Shown here piece by piece: positions 1-8,936 of a stretch of DNA of 64,000 bases. A model generated the notes under the pieces. It saw only the letters and a program-made list of their open reading frames with translations. It did not search any database and was not told the origin of the DNA. The stretch covers positions 2,649,223-2,713,222 of the forward strand of contig NZ_ADVG01000004.1 of assembly GCF_000178855.1 (NCBI RefSeq), in the 5' to 3' direction. Each line of letters opens with the position of its first letter. Within the stretch, counting starts at the first letter, position 1. Source of the stretch: Ktedonobacter racemifer DSM 44963. Its GTDB lineage: Bacteria > Chloroflexota > Ktedonobacteria > Ktedonobacterales > Ktedonobacteraceae. A program made the position numbers and the translations under genes.

Positions 1-678
1 TTGGTGGAACGTGCTCTGTTTCATCCCTACGGGATACAGAACAAGATCGCGCATCAGTTCAGGGAATGGCAGACCGGTCACATCCATCAAGAGGCGCTGG
101 AGAATACAGAATCCTCCGCCGGAATAACGAAATTGAGCACCAGGAAGAGTATCGACGCGAATTGGATCGGTGTTAGCTGGACGCTGGCCTGCCAGCACCT
201 GCTCAATCGCTGGGAGCGCAGCATCATGGGCATACCCATGGAAACCATGCACAGTTACACCTGCTCCATGGCACAATAAATGCCGCAACGTCACGCGAGG
301 CTGCCAAAGCTGTGTGCCAGTGATTTTCCACGTACGAAGAGTTGCGTTCACATCTTCATCGAGGTCGAGCTGTCCTGCATCCACCAATCGTAGCACCGCA
401 GCTGCCGTCACAGGCTTGCTAATCGATGCTGCTTGAAATAACGTGTCGATCGTCACTGGCACCTGCGTCTCCACATCCTGTACACCATAACCCTTAGCCC
501 ACTCGATGTTGCCTTGATGGATGACTGCGACACTCACACCTGGTACCCCGTAACGCTCCATGGCATCGAGCAAACTAGATTTTTGTGCAGAGTATTCTGA
601 TATGCGGCTCGGAATAAATAAATTCTGCTCGATGCGGTTGATACGACCAGCGAGATCGGATGTTTGCTCTGCATACAT
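1..678 (-). CDS. Beta-lactamase-family serine hydrolase, C-terminus beyond left edge
   Basis: The minus strand is open from position 678 to the window edge (226 codons), so the C-terminal part lies outside. The product belongs to the class C beta-lactamase / esterase family VIII fold. The nucleophile motif SxxK is S85-I-S-K88, in the context LFQAASISKPVTA. The usual YxN motif appears as Y185-S-G187, so its Asn is replaced. ATG at 678 is chosen because a GAGGAGG ribosome-binding site lies about ten bases upstream. No signal peptide is seen, so a cytoplasmic enzyme acting on esters or amides is likely. The substrate cannot be told. Forward-strand reading frames here are shadows. Confidence 0.85.
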   Translation of the reverse strand, partial: MYAEQTSDLAGRINRIEQNLFIPSRISEYSAQKSSLLDAMERYGVPGVSVAVIHQGNIEWAKGYGVQDVETQVPVTIDTLFQAASISKPVTAAAVLRLVDAGQLDLDEDVNATLRTWKITGTQLWQPRVTLRHLLCHGAGVTVHGFHGYAHDAALPAIEQVLAGQRPANTDPIRVDTLPGAQFRYSGGGFCILQRLLMDVTGLPFPELMRDLVLYPVGMKQSTFHQ

Positions 679-906
679 AAAGGTCTCGGGCCTCCTCATT
701 GTTCTCTGTTCTTAATTTAGAATTGGCGCTTTTCATTATCCACTTGACTAATATTAACACATATGAAAAATTATATGCAATATATTGGCAATTAGCTTCC
801 TTGGATTGGTACTTTTGGCAGTTTGAGTAGTTTATGAAAAGCGCGTTTTGCTATTTGTATACCCTGTTCAAAGGGATACGCTTAGAGAGTGTTCTAGCCA
901 CAAGTG

Positions 907-1020
907 TTAGTAGCGGAAAGGAGAGAGCCGCTGGAGCATGAGCCGGATCGAAGCCAACTGGATCAGGGCCTCCGAACTGGTCACCAGCCCTTCATAATCG
1001 CGAGCCAGACGCTCGCGATC
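907..1020 (-). pseudogene. IS5-family transposase, C-terminal remnant
   Basis: A 37-codon fragment reads DRERLARDYEGLVTSSEALI and then QLASIRLMLQRLSPFRY before a stop. This is the typical C-terminal end of IS5-family DDE transposases, where a segment after the catalytic Glu ends in an IRLMLRRL-like helix. A stop codon directly precedes the fragment (1021-1023), and no further IS5 sequence is seen upstream. It is a dead remnant. No terminal repeats were found. Confidence 0.7.
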
Positions 1021-1500
1021 CTACACGACGTACTGGAGGAGAAACGCGCAGCGTATTTGTAAATCAGCGAAATAGATGAGGCAGGAATTGAGGTGGAAAA
1101 TGAGGGGAAGAAGGATGTTTAATGTGTGAGAAGAAGAAGAAGAAGGGAATAAAAAAAAAGGAGAAACAGGCAAGAATTCCTCACAGATGGTGTGAAAAAG
1201 AGGATCAGAGAAAGTGTGAAATAGGGGCAAAACGAAGGAGGGATGGGGGAGAAAGAACAGAAGCATCGGTGGAAGAGCAAGGCAGATATGGGGGAGGATG
1301 AAGGGACATGTGGAGTGTGTTGAGACATGAGCCTCACGGAGTGTGCAAAAATACGCCGCAAAGAATGTGTTGAAGAGGAAGGGTCTGTTTTTTTGTGAAA
1401 TAGATGAGGGGAAACGGGAGGCCATGCCGGGTTTTGTGTAGAGAGAGGTAAGCAAGAAACAAGCAGGTGGAGAAGATAAATGTAGCATCTGAAGTAGACT
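1021..1500. other. Purine-rich non-coding stretch
   Basis: About 450 bases in which the plus strand is mostly A and G, with gaagaagaaga-type runs. Long open frames exist on the minus strand only because that strand is pyrimidine-rich and lacks stop codons. Their translations are Ser/Leu/Phe/Pro-rich low complexity and I do not call them genes. The stretch separates the IS5 remnant from an IS701-like remnant. Confidence 0.5.
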
Positions 1501-1531
1501 TTATCCAAATGTTTCAGGCAACATGTTCTCA

Positions 1532-2694
1532 CTAAGCTGCAAAAGCGAGCGTATCGACCAGACGATCGAATAACGCCCGTGGAATTTGAACGGTATCGCC
1601 TTCTGAGGGCGACATACAAAAAAAGGTGGAGAGCCAAAGATGCTGGCGAACGAACGCCAGCGTATCGGAAAAGGTGGGCAAGGCTTTGGTGTACCAAGCC
1701 GCCTGGCGAATGGGAAACGGTTGCTCACCCAACAACTGATGCGCAAATACGGTCACGAGCGAAAAGAGGCCCAACAAGGCAGGGGTGGTGCGCACAATGG
1801 CCAGATCCGACCATTGCCGTTGCGTCTCGACGCCCAGATGAGCACGCACTTCATGAAAGGTGACCTCGACCGTCCAGCGCAAGACAAACCACTCGAGGAT
1901 CTGGATAGCCTCTGCCTGTTGATCGGTGCAAAGCAAAGCCATTGGCTCGTATTGGCCTTCTGGATCGCGAATAAGTACCCACCGAATCGCGACAGGAGGG
2001 ACGGGAGATTGATACCACAGAGCCGTGCCTGTGGCGATCTCCATCTCTCGCCTTGTCCCCCCATACCAGGACAGTGTGTGTGTTTGCCAGACGGTCTTTG
2101 GGTCTTGCAGTCGCTCTGCCAGCTTTGGCTGCCGTTTCCCTTTGAGCGCAGGTCTGCCTTTTTGGCCCGCCTCCCGCTTTGGGGCAGGATCGTACAAACA
2201 GGCATCCAAACGCAATCGCGTGATGACGCTCACGGATCGCAAGCGGCTCACGTTCAGCAGGAATGAGAGCACCGCATACGTCCCATCGGCGACCACCACC
2301 AGGCTTCGAGCAGGCATCCAGCGAGCCACTTGCAGGATCATCTGCCACGCCCAATCCGTGATGGTTTTGTGCCGCATCTTGCGCTCTTGGTGATAGCGTT
2401 CCGAGGGAGCCAGCACCGTCAAAAAGGGCAAGGCCCACACCCGCTGAGCCCAGGGGATCGGGGTCAAGAGCATCATGCAGATCCAACGCAGCCCATTCGT
2501 TTTGACAAAGAATTCTTTGCTCGAACGAACCGGATCACGATAGACGCCTCGTGCGGCAATCTTGCGGCCTCGTCGGCGCTCTATCGTTTCATCGATGCCT
2601 ATGATCACTGGCTCGTTTCCTGCGACAAACAGGTGCACCAGCAACAGCAGCAAGCGGCGACTGAGTTCTCGACTCGACCATTTCGCACGATTGA
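1532..2694 (-). pseudogene. IS701-like DDE transposase, N-terminus cut off by IS6 element
   Basis: This is a 387-codon open frame that runs without a start into the IS6-family element at 2695. It shows IS4/IS701-type features: GIDETIERR near the current N-terminus (first catalytic Asp), VVVADGTYAVLSFL (second Asp region), and RWTVEVTFHEVRAHLGVET (catalytic Glu in the Y-K-like helix). The protein upstream of NRAKWSSRELSRR, roughly 70-100 residues, is missing. No copy of the missing part is seen on the far side of the IS6 element, so a deletion accompanied or followed the insertion. The product could not act in transposition. Confidence 0.8.
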
Positions 2695-3673
2695 GGGATG
2701 TGTCAGAACTGAGAATAAGACCCCAAGCAGCGTTCCTCCAAGATGTGATAGACTGATCATCTCACACAGAGTTTCAGGAGGCGTGCCCCATGGATTGCCC
2801 GTACTGCTTGTCAGTGACCACCAAGGAACAGAACAAGAAAACCACGCTGGGCTATCGGACGTTCCGTTGCCGAGGGTGCCATCGCATCTTCAATGAGCGT
2901 ACTGGTACCCCTTTCAACTTTTTGGAATATCCCACTGATCTTATCCTGCTCGTTGTGCTGTGGCGGCTGCGCTACAAGCTGAGCTTGCGGGATTTGGCTG
3001 AGATATTTCTTGAACGAGGTTTTGTGTTCACCCATGAAGCCGTTCGAGATTGGGAAGCGCGGTTCGCTCCGCTGATTGCAAAGCAACTGCGAGCCAAACG
3101 ACGCGGACAAGCAGGACGATCCTGGTATGTGGATGAAACGTATGTCAAAGTACATGGGACGTGGTGTTATCTGTATCGCGCCATCGATAGGGATGGCAAC
3201 TTGGTTGACTCAATGCTGAGCGAGAAGCGAGACATGGAGGCGGCTAAGCGCTTTTTCCAGCAAGCCGTCGAGGTCATTGGTGACGTTCCACAACGCGTAA
3301 CAACCGATGGCCATAATTCCTATCCGCGTGCCATTCGTGAAACGCTTGGCACGCGCGTCATTCACCGCTGTAATCCGTATCTCAATAATCGATTGGAGCA
3401 AGACCACCGTGGTATCAAACAGCGGTACTACCCGATGCGTGGTTTTGGAAGCTTCGCGTCGGCATCACGCTTCTGCTGGGCGTTTGACGAGGTACGTCAG
3501 TTCTTCCGGTATCGTGCCACCATGAACTAACACGTTGCTCTTGCTGACCAGCGTCGTCTCTTCTGCCAACGATTGGATGCCTTGAAAGCCATGGATCTGG
3601 TAGCCTAAAAGCATCGGTTGAATGGATTCAACATGCCATATCGTCTACTTGATTCTCAGTTCTGACACATCCC
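2695..3673 (+). mobile_element. IS6-family insertion sequence, 979 bp
   Basis: It is bounded by 22-bp perfect terminal inverted repeats beginning GGGATGTGTCAGAACTGAGA (2695-2716, and the complement ending at 3673). It holds one transposase gene. IS6 elements normally make 8-bp target repeats. Here the flanks ACGATTGA and TGTGGGCG differ, so the element probably took part in a deletion or other rearrangement after arrival. Left of it is a truncated IS701-type transposase and right of it another gene remnant. Confidence 0.85.
2790..3530 (+). CDS. IS6-family transposase with N-terminal zinc finger
   Basis: This 246-aa DDE transposase catalyses replicative transposition of its element. Residues 1-35 hold a CPYC...CRGC zinc-binding pair, found in one branch of the IS6 family. 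The catalytic residues lie in WYVDETYVKVHG (Asp), RVTTDGHNSYPRA (Asp) and NRLEQDHRGIKQRYYPMRGF (Glu). It starts with ATG after GGAGG at 2778-2782. It is full length with no frameshift. A related but truncated transposase lies at 20060-20559. Confidence 0.92.
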   Translation: MDCPYCLSVTTKEQNKKTTLGYRTFRCRGCHRIFNERTGTPFNFLEYPTDLILLVVLWRLRYKLSLRDLAEIFLERGFVFTHEAVRDWEARFAPLIAKQLRAKRRGQAGRSWYVDETYVKVHGTWCYLYRAIDRDGNLVDSMLSEKRDMEAAKRFFQQAVEVIGDVPQRVTTDGHNSYPRAIRETLGTRVIHRCNPYLNNRLEQDHRGIKQRYYPMRGFGSFASASRFCWAFDEVRQFFRYRATMN

Positions 3674-3864
3674 TGTGGGCGGCTCAGGTAGTCGAACAGG
3701 TTCAGGCCGGGAAGCAAGAGCTTCCCTCCACCTCGACGGAGCGGTTGTGGAAGGTCGTTGGCGCGAGTACCGCAACCCCTATGACCTGTCTGCCTGGGAC
3801 GATAGAAGAGGCGTTGGCGAGTACGAAGCGCGCGCTTGCCGCGTTCACTGGTAGTGCCAACTAA
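3674..3864 (+). other. Coding remnant next to the IS6 element
   Basis: Two plus-strand frames stay open between the IS6 right end and the stop codons near 3850-3864. One ends in KRALAAFTGSAN. The other contains GRWREYRNPYDLSAW, which resembles the C-terminal beta-barrel of some Mu-type transposases. Neither can be settled from this length. The stretch is best read as the tail of a gene whose front was lost when the IS6 element arrived or rearranged. Confidence 0.35.
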
Positions 3865-4619
3865 ACAATGGTAAATGTAAAGCCACGTTGTAATAAGCCT
3901 GTGATGATAAGAGGTAGGGCCTGCACCGTTTGAGAACGATTTCCACCACCGTCATGCATTAAGATAATGCAGCCGTTGGTTGCCTGCGTAAGTACTGTAT
4001 GTACAATCTGGTTTACGCCTGGTCGTTGCCAGTCCCTTGTGTCGATAGTCCACAATATCTGCTGTAAGCCAAGCTGGCTTGCCACGCGGCGTACCTGTGC
4101 ATTGGTTGAGCCATAGGGAGGCCGGAAAAATAGAGGTGAGGCACCCGTTGCCCGTTGGATCGCGACAGACGTTGCTTGTAGTTGTGTGTGGATGGCCTGA
4201 GGAGTGAGCCTCGTCAGATCAGGGTGATTCCAAGAATGGTTACCAACGACATCTCCTTGCTGATGCTCCTGTCGTACGAGTGATGGATAGGATTGTACTT
4301 GCCTTCCGATGGTGAAGAAGGTTGCGTGGATGTTGTATCGTGCCAGTATGTGAAGTATAAGAGGAGTATAGATTGGATTTGGTCCATCATCAAAGGTGAA
4401 TTCAATAGAAATAGGGGGTCCATGATGTGTGAAGTAATGAGCATTTGTCCACGAAGATACCTTGCCGTTGTCACCTCTCCCCAGGGTTGTAGATGAAATG
4501 GCAGCCTGAAACGTGGCGGCATGAACCACCCTTGAAGTGTGTGTGAGTATGCTTAGCGCGCTAAGCATAAAGAGCAGATTGCATATTAAAATGCAATAGA
4601 GCAACTTTCGCATCCTCAA
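3861..4619 (-). CDS. Exported polysaccharide deacetylase (NodB domain, CE4)
   Basis: This 252-aa enzyme should remove N- or O-acetyl groups from a cell-wall or exopolysaccharide chain outside the membrane. Residues 1-35 form a signal peptide (basic MRMRK, hydrophobic stretch, VVHA cleavage region). The NodB motifs are all present: TFDDGP (75-80, catalytic base and metal Asp), NHSWNHPDL (metal His pair), RPPYG, DTRDW and ILMHDGG. The length is normal for a single-domain CE4 enzyme. It stands alone, and a 161-bp MITE lies 58 bp upstream of its start, where it may separate the gene from its old promoter. Confidence 0.93.
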   Translation of the reverse strand: MRMRKLLYCILICNLLFMLSALSILTHTSRVVHAATFQAAISSTTLGRGDNGKVSSWTNAHYFTHHGPPISIEFTFDDGPNPIYTPLILHILARYNIHATFFTIGRQVQSYPSLVRQEHQQGDVVGNHSWNHPDLTRLTPQAIHTQLQATSVAIQRATGASPLFFRPPYGSTNAQVRRVASQLGLQQILWTIDTRDWQRPGVNQIVHTVLTQATNGCIILMHDGGGNRSQTVQALPLIITGLLQRGFTFTIV

Positions 4620-4677
4620 CTCCAGACGTTTTCTTGGCCTTCTTCTTATAGTATAGTCCTTTCTTAGTAGGATGTAT

Positions 4678-4838
4678 GGTAGTGTTGCAAAAAATTATGA
4701 GCGGAGAAAACAGAGCAAGTAATTGCAGCATAGGAATCATTCTTATAGAGAAGATGCACATGTTCTGCTCCTTTTAGTGGGAAACGATGGCCATGTGTAC
4801 TTCAATTTGCTGAGTTTTAAATTTTTTGCAACACTACC
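4678..4838. mobile_element. 161-bp MITE, family A, copy 1
   Basis: It is bounded by inverted repeats GGTAGTGTTGCAAAAAA-TT / AATTTTTTGCAACACTACC and has no coding capacity. Two further copies of exactly 161 bp lie at 19899-20059 and 36295-36455. The ends resemble IS6-family ends of the IS26 type (GGCACTGTTGCAAA), so an IS6-type transposase probably moved it. The interior differs clearly from the other two copies, which are identical to each other. The flanks GGATGTAT and GATCTGAG are not a target repeat. Confidence 0.8.
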
Positions 4839-4886
4839 GATCTGAGAGGTCCCTTTCTTCTCCAAGGGCCACCGCAAGAGATCGTG

Positions 4887-5081
4887 TTAGTGTTTTCGGA
4901 TGGCGACGATGGAGTCGTTTGGGGAATCGAAATCGGTGATCGTGCGCCAAGCAAGGACCCGGCCTTCGAGAGCAGGGTCGCGGTGCAAGGTGGTCATGAG
5001 GTATGAAGAGCCAACGAGAAGCAGTGTAGAGATCTGATCATCGAAGAGGTAGGAACGGATGCACTGGGCGAGGATGAGGGA
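4887..5081 (-). pseudogene. C-terminal gene fragment, unidentified
   Basis: About 65 codons end in DFDSPNDSIVAIRKH and begin abruptly at the edge of the MITE at 5082. The fragment includes LILAQCIRSYLFDDQISTLL and looks like real protein, but I do not recognise the family. The front part was removed or displaced by the MITE / IS6 pair to its right. No matching front part was found in the window. Confidence 0.5.
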
Positions 5082-5245
5082 GGGTATTGTCAACTTAATC
5101 GAAACTGTAGAGCTTATATAGAAGAAAAGGACCTCAAAGTGGGGATTGTGTCCTTTTCTTGGCCCTGGTTGCGAGAAAATCATGACTCATTTGGCCTCAA
5201 AGTGGTGAAAGCTCATCAACAGAATTTTTTAAGTTGACAATACCC
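5082..5245. mobile_element. 164-bp MITE, family B, with IS6-type ends
   Basis: It is bounded by perfect 15-bp inverted repeats GGGTATTGTCAACTT / AAGTTGACAATACCC with no reading frame inside. The ends are identical to those of the full IS6 element 57 bp away (5302-6164), so this is very probably an internally deleted or non-autonomous relative moved by the same transposase. Its interior holds a direct repeat of GGCCTCAAAGTGG-like sequence (near 5131 and 5195). The flanks do not form an 8-bp target repeat. Confidence 0.82.
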
Positions 5246-5301
5246 TAACTAGTAGCTGGATTTCTGCAACTTGCCATAACCAGATAGAGTATTGCCATGA
5301 A

Positions 5302-6164
5302 GGGTATTGTCAACTTGGGAATGTAGCTGAACAATGTGCTAGAATAACTGCATGAAAACAACCCCCACGGCTCCAAGCTACAAAGGCTTTCGCTTCCCAC
5401 CAGAAATCATCAGCCACGCAGTGTGGCTGTATTTCCGCTTCTCGCTCAGTTTTCGCGATGTTGAAGAGCTTCTGGCGCAGCGCGGAATCGTCGTGACGTA
5501 TGAAACAGTGCGCCAGTGGTGCCTTCAATTTGGGCAAGTGTATGCCAACGAACTGCGCTGTCGCCGTCCGAAAACGGGAGATACATGGCATCTGGACGAG
5601 GTGTGCCTGAAAATTAATGGCAAAACCCACTATTTGTGGCGAGCTGTTGATCAGTATGGCAACGTGCTGGATATCCTTGTTCAGAGCCGACGCAACAAGA
5701 ATGCGGCCAAAAAGTTCTTCCGCAAGCTCCTCAAAAGGCTGCACCACGTGCCACGCGTGATCATCACTGATAAATTGAAGAGCTATGGAGCAGCGAAACG
5801 CGAGATCCTGCCTGGCGTGGAGCATCGGCAACACAAAGGATTGAACAATCGAGCGGAAAATTCACACCAACCCACACGGCTCCGTGAAAAGAAGATGCGG
5901 CGGTTTAAATCAGCCAAGCACGCACAACGCTTTCTCTCGGCTTTCGGCCTCATCGCTGGCCATTTCCAACCACGAAGACACTGTCTGCGTGCTGAGGAAT
6001 ACCGTGCCATTTTACAGACCCGATTCCAGATCTGGAATGAGGTAACCGAAACAAAAACTGCGGCATAACACTGCATCGTCCACTCCTATTCTTCTACCTC
6101 TTTTCTTTCCCTCGTCCTTCTTTTTTACAAGCTCTTCCATTCTTTCAATAAGTTGACAATACCC
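5302..6164 (+). mobile_element. IS6-family insertion sequence, 863 bp, intact
   Basis: The terminal inverted repeats are GGGTATTGTCAACTT (5302-5316) and its complement (6150-6164). It carries one complete transposase. The 8-bp flanks GCCATGAA and TAAAAACA do not match, as often happens in IS6 elements after replicative intramolecular events. A second copy of this IS type lies at 23401-29269, where it is split by a Tn7-like transposon. Confidence 0.87.
5352..6068 (+). CDS. IS6-family transposase
   Basis: A 238-aa DDE transposase. An N-terminal helix-turn-helix (FRFSLSFRDVEELLAQRG) is followed by the catalytic Asp in WHLDEVCLKING, Asp in IITDKLKSYG and Glu in NRAENSHQPTRLREKKMRRF. It is full length and starts with ATG 36 bp inside the left inverted repeat region. 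It is the reference for the split sister gene at 23450-24098 plus 29103-29170, which has exactly the same coding length once restored. Confidence 0.93.
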   Translation: MKTTPTAPSYKGFRFPPEIISHAVWLYFRFSLSFRDVEELLAQRGIVVTYETVRQWCLQFGQVYANELRCRRPKTGDTWHLDEVCLKINGKTHYLWRAVDQYGNVLDILVQSRRNKNAAKKFFRKLLKRLHHVPRVIITDKLKSYGAAKREILPGVEHRQHKGLNNRAENSHQPTRLREKKMRRFKSAKHAQRFLSAFGLIAGHFQPRRHCLRAEEYRAILQTRFQIWNEVTETKTAA

Positions 6165-6855
6165 TAAAAACAGATCGGTGCGCTACATATGTCCGTTTCT
6201 ATTATTGACAATTTTCATTGTTTCTTCTTCGGATGTAAAGCAATCGGTACTTGTTGCTCCATCGCTCCTCCCCTCCTTTATTAATGGATTTACCCCCTTT
6301 TCCCTCTCACAGTGTTCAGCTAAATTAACTGGAGTAAGACCAAAAAGGTCCGGGGGGCCTTTGGACAGCTACGAATGAAGCAGCAACAACGAAATTCCGC
6401 GTAGGGTGTGTGCATGCGAAAATCGGAGCAGAAACTATGTGGATAGGGCTTTCCTCAGAGTAGTCGTACGAACGTAAAGTATCTCTTGAGAGCAGCACAG
6501 GAAGGGGAGTGGGGTAAGGGTGATAAGGCACGCATTTGCCGAGAGCGTCGCTGGGCAGAAGGGCTGGTGTGATTGGAACTCAAAGGATCACCAATGCTCC
6601 CAGCTAAACACGGAGAAGTTACAGGAGGGGGGAGTCCGTATCAGATAGCCTATCTGATACGGACTCCTCTGCAGGTATTGCATTCTGCTAAACTGTGGTC
6701 GTGATCTACTTCCTTCTCAATCCCTTTTGCTTCAGCAGAGGGCCGTTCATCCCCCTCGCACAGTATCGTGTCTTTAACAGTTCGTCGCCGCCTTTTATCT
6801 CAAGCAAACTGTGGCATGGCTCAAGAAGCCCTTCTTGATGTGCGGGGAGTTGTCA
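6165..6855. other. Non-coding interval downstream of the lasso ABC exporter
   Basis: About 690 bases between the IS6 element and the end of the ABC exporter. Short open frames on both strands have no codon structure I trust. The only clear structure is the long palindrome at 6631-6667. Nothing else is recognised. Confidence 0.5.
6631..6667. terminator. 18-bp perfect palindrome past the exporter gene
   Basis: The arms GGAGTCCGTATCAGATAG and its complement are separated by one base. It lies about 190 bp downstream of the stop codon of the ABC exporter (minus strand). No T-run follows, so it is either a factor-dependent or processed transcript end, or an operator-type dyad. Confidence 0.45.
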
Positions 6856-8667
6856 TCAACTTCTTGGTGGCACTCCTTCTCCAAGTTTTTGTATGTGATA
6901 CAGTGTAGCGTACATGCCATTTTGTTTGTAGAGACTGTGTGGATCGCCTGCCTCTACAATTTTTCCATTTGCGATCACAATGACCTGATCTGCGGATTGA
7001 ACCGTGGCTAAGCGATGAGCTACCAAAAGGCGATTTTTCTTTTCACCCATCTGGAGCAAGACGTTTGTAATAGCACGTTCAGTAAGAGCATCGAGGGCTG
7101 AGGTTGCCTCGTCGAGGAGAAGAATCTTTGGATCTCTAAGGAGCGCGCGTGCCAACGCGATGCGCTGTTTTTCTCCACCAGAGAGTTTTACCCCACGTGA
7201 ACCTACAACTGTTTCATATTCCTGAGGAAGGTGGCGGACAAAGGCATCAACGCAGGTCTTTTGACAGACCTCAATGACACGCTCCCAGGGAACCTCTGTT
7301 TGTAACCCGTACAGTAAATTCTCCCTGATCGTTGTATTCCAAAGTTGAATATCCTGGGATACCAGTCCAATGTGCTGTCGCAGAACGTGAGGGGCTATCT
7401 CGGCAATATCTTGTCCATCCAGCAAGATTTTTCCCGCGGCGACTGGATAGAAGCGCAGACAGAGATGCATCAACGTGCTCTTTCCACTTCCGGTTGGTCC
7501 AACAATCCCCGTCATTTGCCCGGGTGCGCTATGAAAAGAGACCTGTTTTATGGTGGGGGTGTCCTGGTACGAGAAGCTGATATCCTCAAACTCGAGATGT
7601 CCATCTCCTGCGGGCAGGGCCTGCTGGCCCTGGTCTGGCCACTCTCTTGGACGCTGGAGGATGTTCTGAATCGCCTCAAGGGCGTTGGCGACCTCAATGG
7701 TTTCAAGGCGCCCTGAGAGGAGTGCAGAAAGCGTTGTATAGAGTTGTTGGACGTAGAGGGACATGGCCAGGAGCGTTCCGACGGTCATGTGGTGGCCTAA
7801 GAGCTGCCATCCTCCCCAACCGAAGACGACGCATAGACCAATCCAATCAATTAACCGGCTCAGCGTTCCCCGGATAAAGTGATGTTGTGTTGTCGTACGT
7901 GAAATAACTCGACCATAGTCCTGTAACCAGTTGTCCCAGCGGCGCATTTCACCAGCCTCATTTCCGACGGCTCTCACTTCTCGAATACACGAAAAGATTT
8001 CCTGGAGCATTCCATGGCCGCGTTCCACCAGCGTGCGCAGACGGATGACTTGTGCGTGACTGCGATGGGTTACCCCTCGCGAAATCAACCAGCCAAGAGG
8101 AAATACGAGAAGAGATGCCAGCCCGACCTGCCAGTTGAGGGCAATTAAGAAGCCAATGAGTGCGAGAACCTGTATCACTTGCGCTATCATGGGAAGAAGT
8201 TTGCTTGAGATGTAGACCCTGCCGACCTCGCCACAGTCATGCATGATGCGGTGGACGAGAGCACTGTCCTCCATCTCATGAAAGATGGGAAGTGGGAGGT
8301 GGATCACATGCTCAAACGTTTTCCTGCGAAGTTGCGCTGATATCGACTCGCCTACCTTGGAGCGCGCGAAGATCTCCCAGTAACTCAGAACGGAGCGAAC
8401 GCAAACGAGCCCGAGAAGAAAGAGCAGACACTGAATGACCACGGGGTAATTCATAGAGAGTGTTGCGGCATCGAGGAGCTGCTTAAATAGCAATGGTTGT
8501 AAAAGATCCGCGCTGATGACGAGACCTGTGATGCTCAGGCTGAAGAGGATTGCCCATATGTAAGGGCGTAACTCCGGAAGGAGATGCCGGAAAACAATGC
8601 GAAAGGAACTGCCCGTTTTTCTATCCATTCTTTCTTCACCACCACTTAGCCGAGGAATTGACCTCAT
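6856..8667 (-). CDS. ABC exporter of the lasso peptide cluster (D protein)
   Basis: This 603-aa half-transporter has an N-terminal six-helix membrane domain (about residues 35-330) fused to an ATPase domain. Walker A is GPTGSGKST (about residue 390), the signature LSGGEKQRIALARAL, Walker B ILLLDEATSALD, and the H-loop AHR. Homodimers of this type export peptides, and in lasso clusters the D protein exports the mature peptide and gives immunity. The gene lies downstream of the cyclase and B genes on the same strand, with a hairpin (8802-8837) before it. Start 8667 is used, but an internal ATG at 8628 behind GAAGAAAG is also possible. The role in lasso export is inferred from context. Confidence 0.85.
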   Translation of the reverse strand: MRSIPRLSGGEERMDRKTGSSFRIVFRHLLPELRPYIWAILFSLSITGLVISADLLQPLLFKQLLDAATLSMNYPVVIQCLLFLLGLVCVRSVLSYWEIFARSKVGESISAQLRRKTFEHVIHLPLPIFHEMEDSALVHRIMHDCGEVGRVYISSKLLPMIAQVIQVLALIGFLIALNWQVGLASLLVFPLGWLISRGVTHRSHAQVIRLRTLVERGHGMLQEIFSCIREVRAVGNEAGEMRRWDNWLQDYGRVISRTTTQHHFIRGTLSRLIDWIGLCVVFGWGGWQLLGHHMTVGTLLAMSLYVQQLYTTLSALLSGRLETIEVANALEAIQNILQRPREWPDQGQQALPAGDGHLEFEDISFSYQDTPTIKQVSFHSAPGQMTGIVGPTGSGKSTLMHLCLRFYPVAAGKILLDGQDIAEIAPHVLRQHIGLVSQDIQLWNTTIRENLLYGLQTEVPWERVIEVCQKTCVDAFVRHLPQEYETVVGSRGVKLSGGEKQRIALARALLRDPKILLLDEATSALDALTERAITNVLLQMGEKKNRLLVAHRLATVQSADQVIVIANGKIVEAGDPHSLYKQNGMYATLYHIQKLGEGVPPRS

Positions 8668-8801
8668 TGCTCATCCATTGTATGTGAGCTGTCAGATCGC
8701 TATTCTCTCATCAATCGATAGAAAAGGCAAACGAAGTTGATCTATGTAGTAGGGGAGTGAGTTGGTTTACGGGCAGAAGGAAAAACACTGTAGGTATGGC
8801 A

Positions 8802-8837
8802 GCCTTCATCTGATGCGGTGGGAACCCAGATGAAGGC
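8802..8837 (-). terminator. Hairpin between lasso B and D genes
   Basis: The inverted repeat GCCTTCATCTG / CAGATGAAGGC has a 14-base loop and lies in the 197-bp gap between the restored B stop codon (8865-8867) and the exporter start. It has no clear T-run. It may be a partial terminator or an RNA stabiliser that sets exporter expression apart from the upstream genes. Confidence 0.4.
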
Positions 8838-8864
8838 AATTGAAAAGATGGAGAGGGAAATTGC

Positions 8865-8936
8865 TCAAAACTCAGGGAATGTGCACATCACTTCGTATCC
8901 CTGTCTGATGTTTGGGGTCTCATTGAAGGCGCGCCC
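8865..8936 (-). pseudogene. Severed C-terminus of lasso B protein
   Basis: This is the 3' end of the B gene, cut off by the IS at 8937-10378. Removing the IS and one copy of the direct repeat joins HVWVEIEGRAFNET in frame to PNIRQGYEVMCTFPEF and a TGA stop. The total is 822 bases, 273 aa. Exact frame closure supports the reconstruction. In its present state this piece has no start and cannot be translated as part of B. Confidence 0.8.

Noticed and set aside
170..436. Plus-strand frames over the hydrolase
   Set aside because: They lie antisense to a frame with clear beta-lactamase motifs.
1021..1697. Long minus-strand frames (155 and 192 codons)
   Set aside because: They exist only because the strand is pyrimidine-rich. 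The translations are low-complexity Ser/Leu/Phe/Pro and no start signal is visible.
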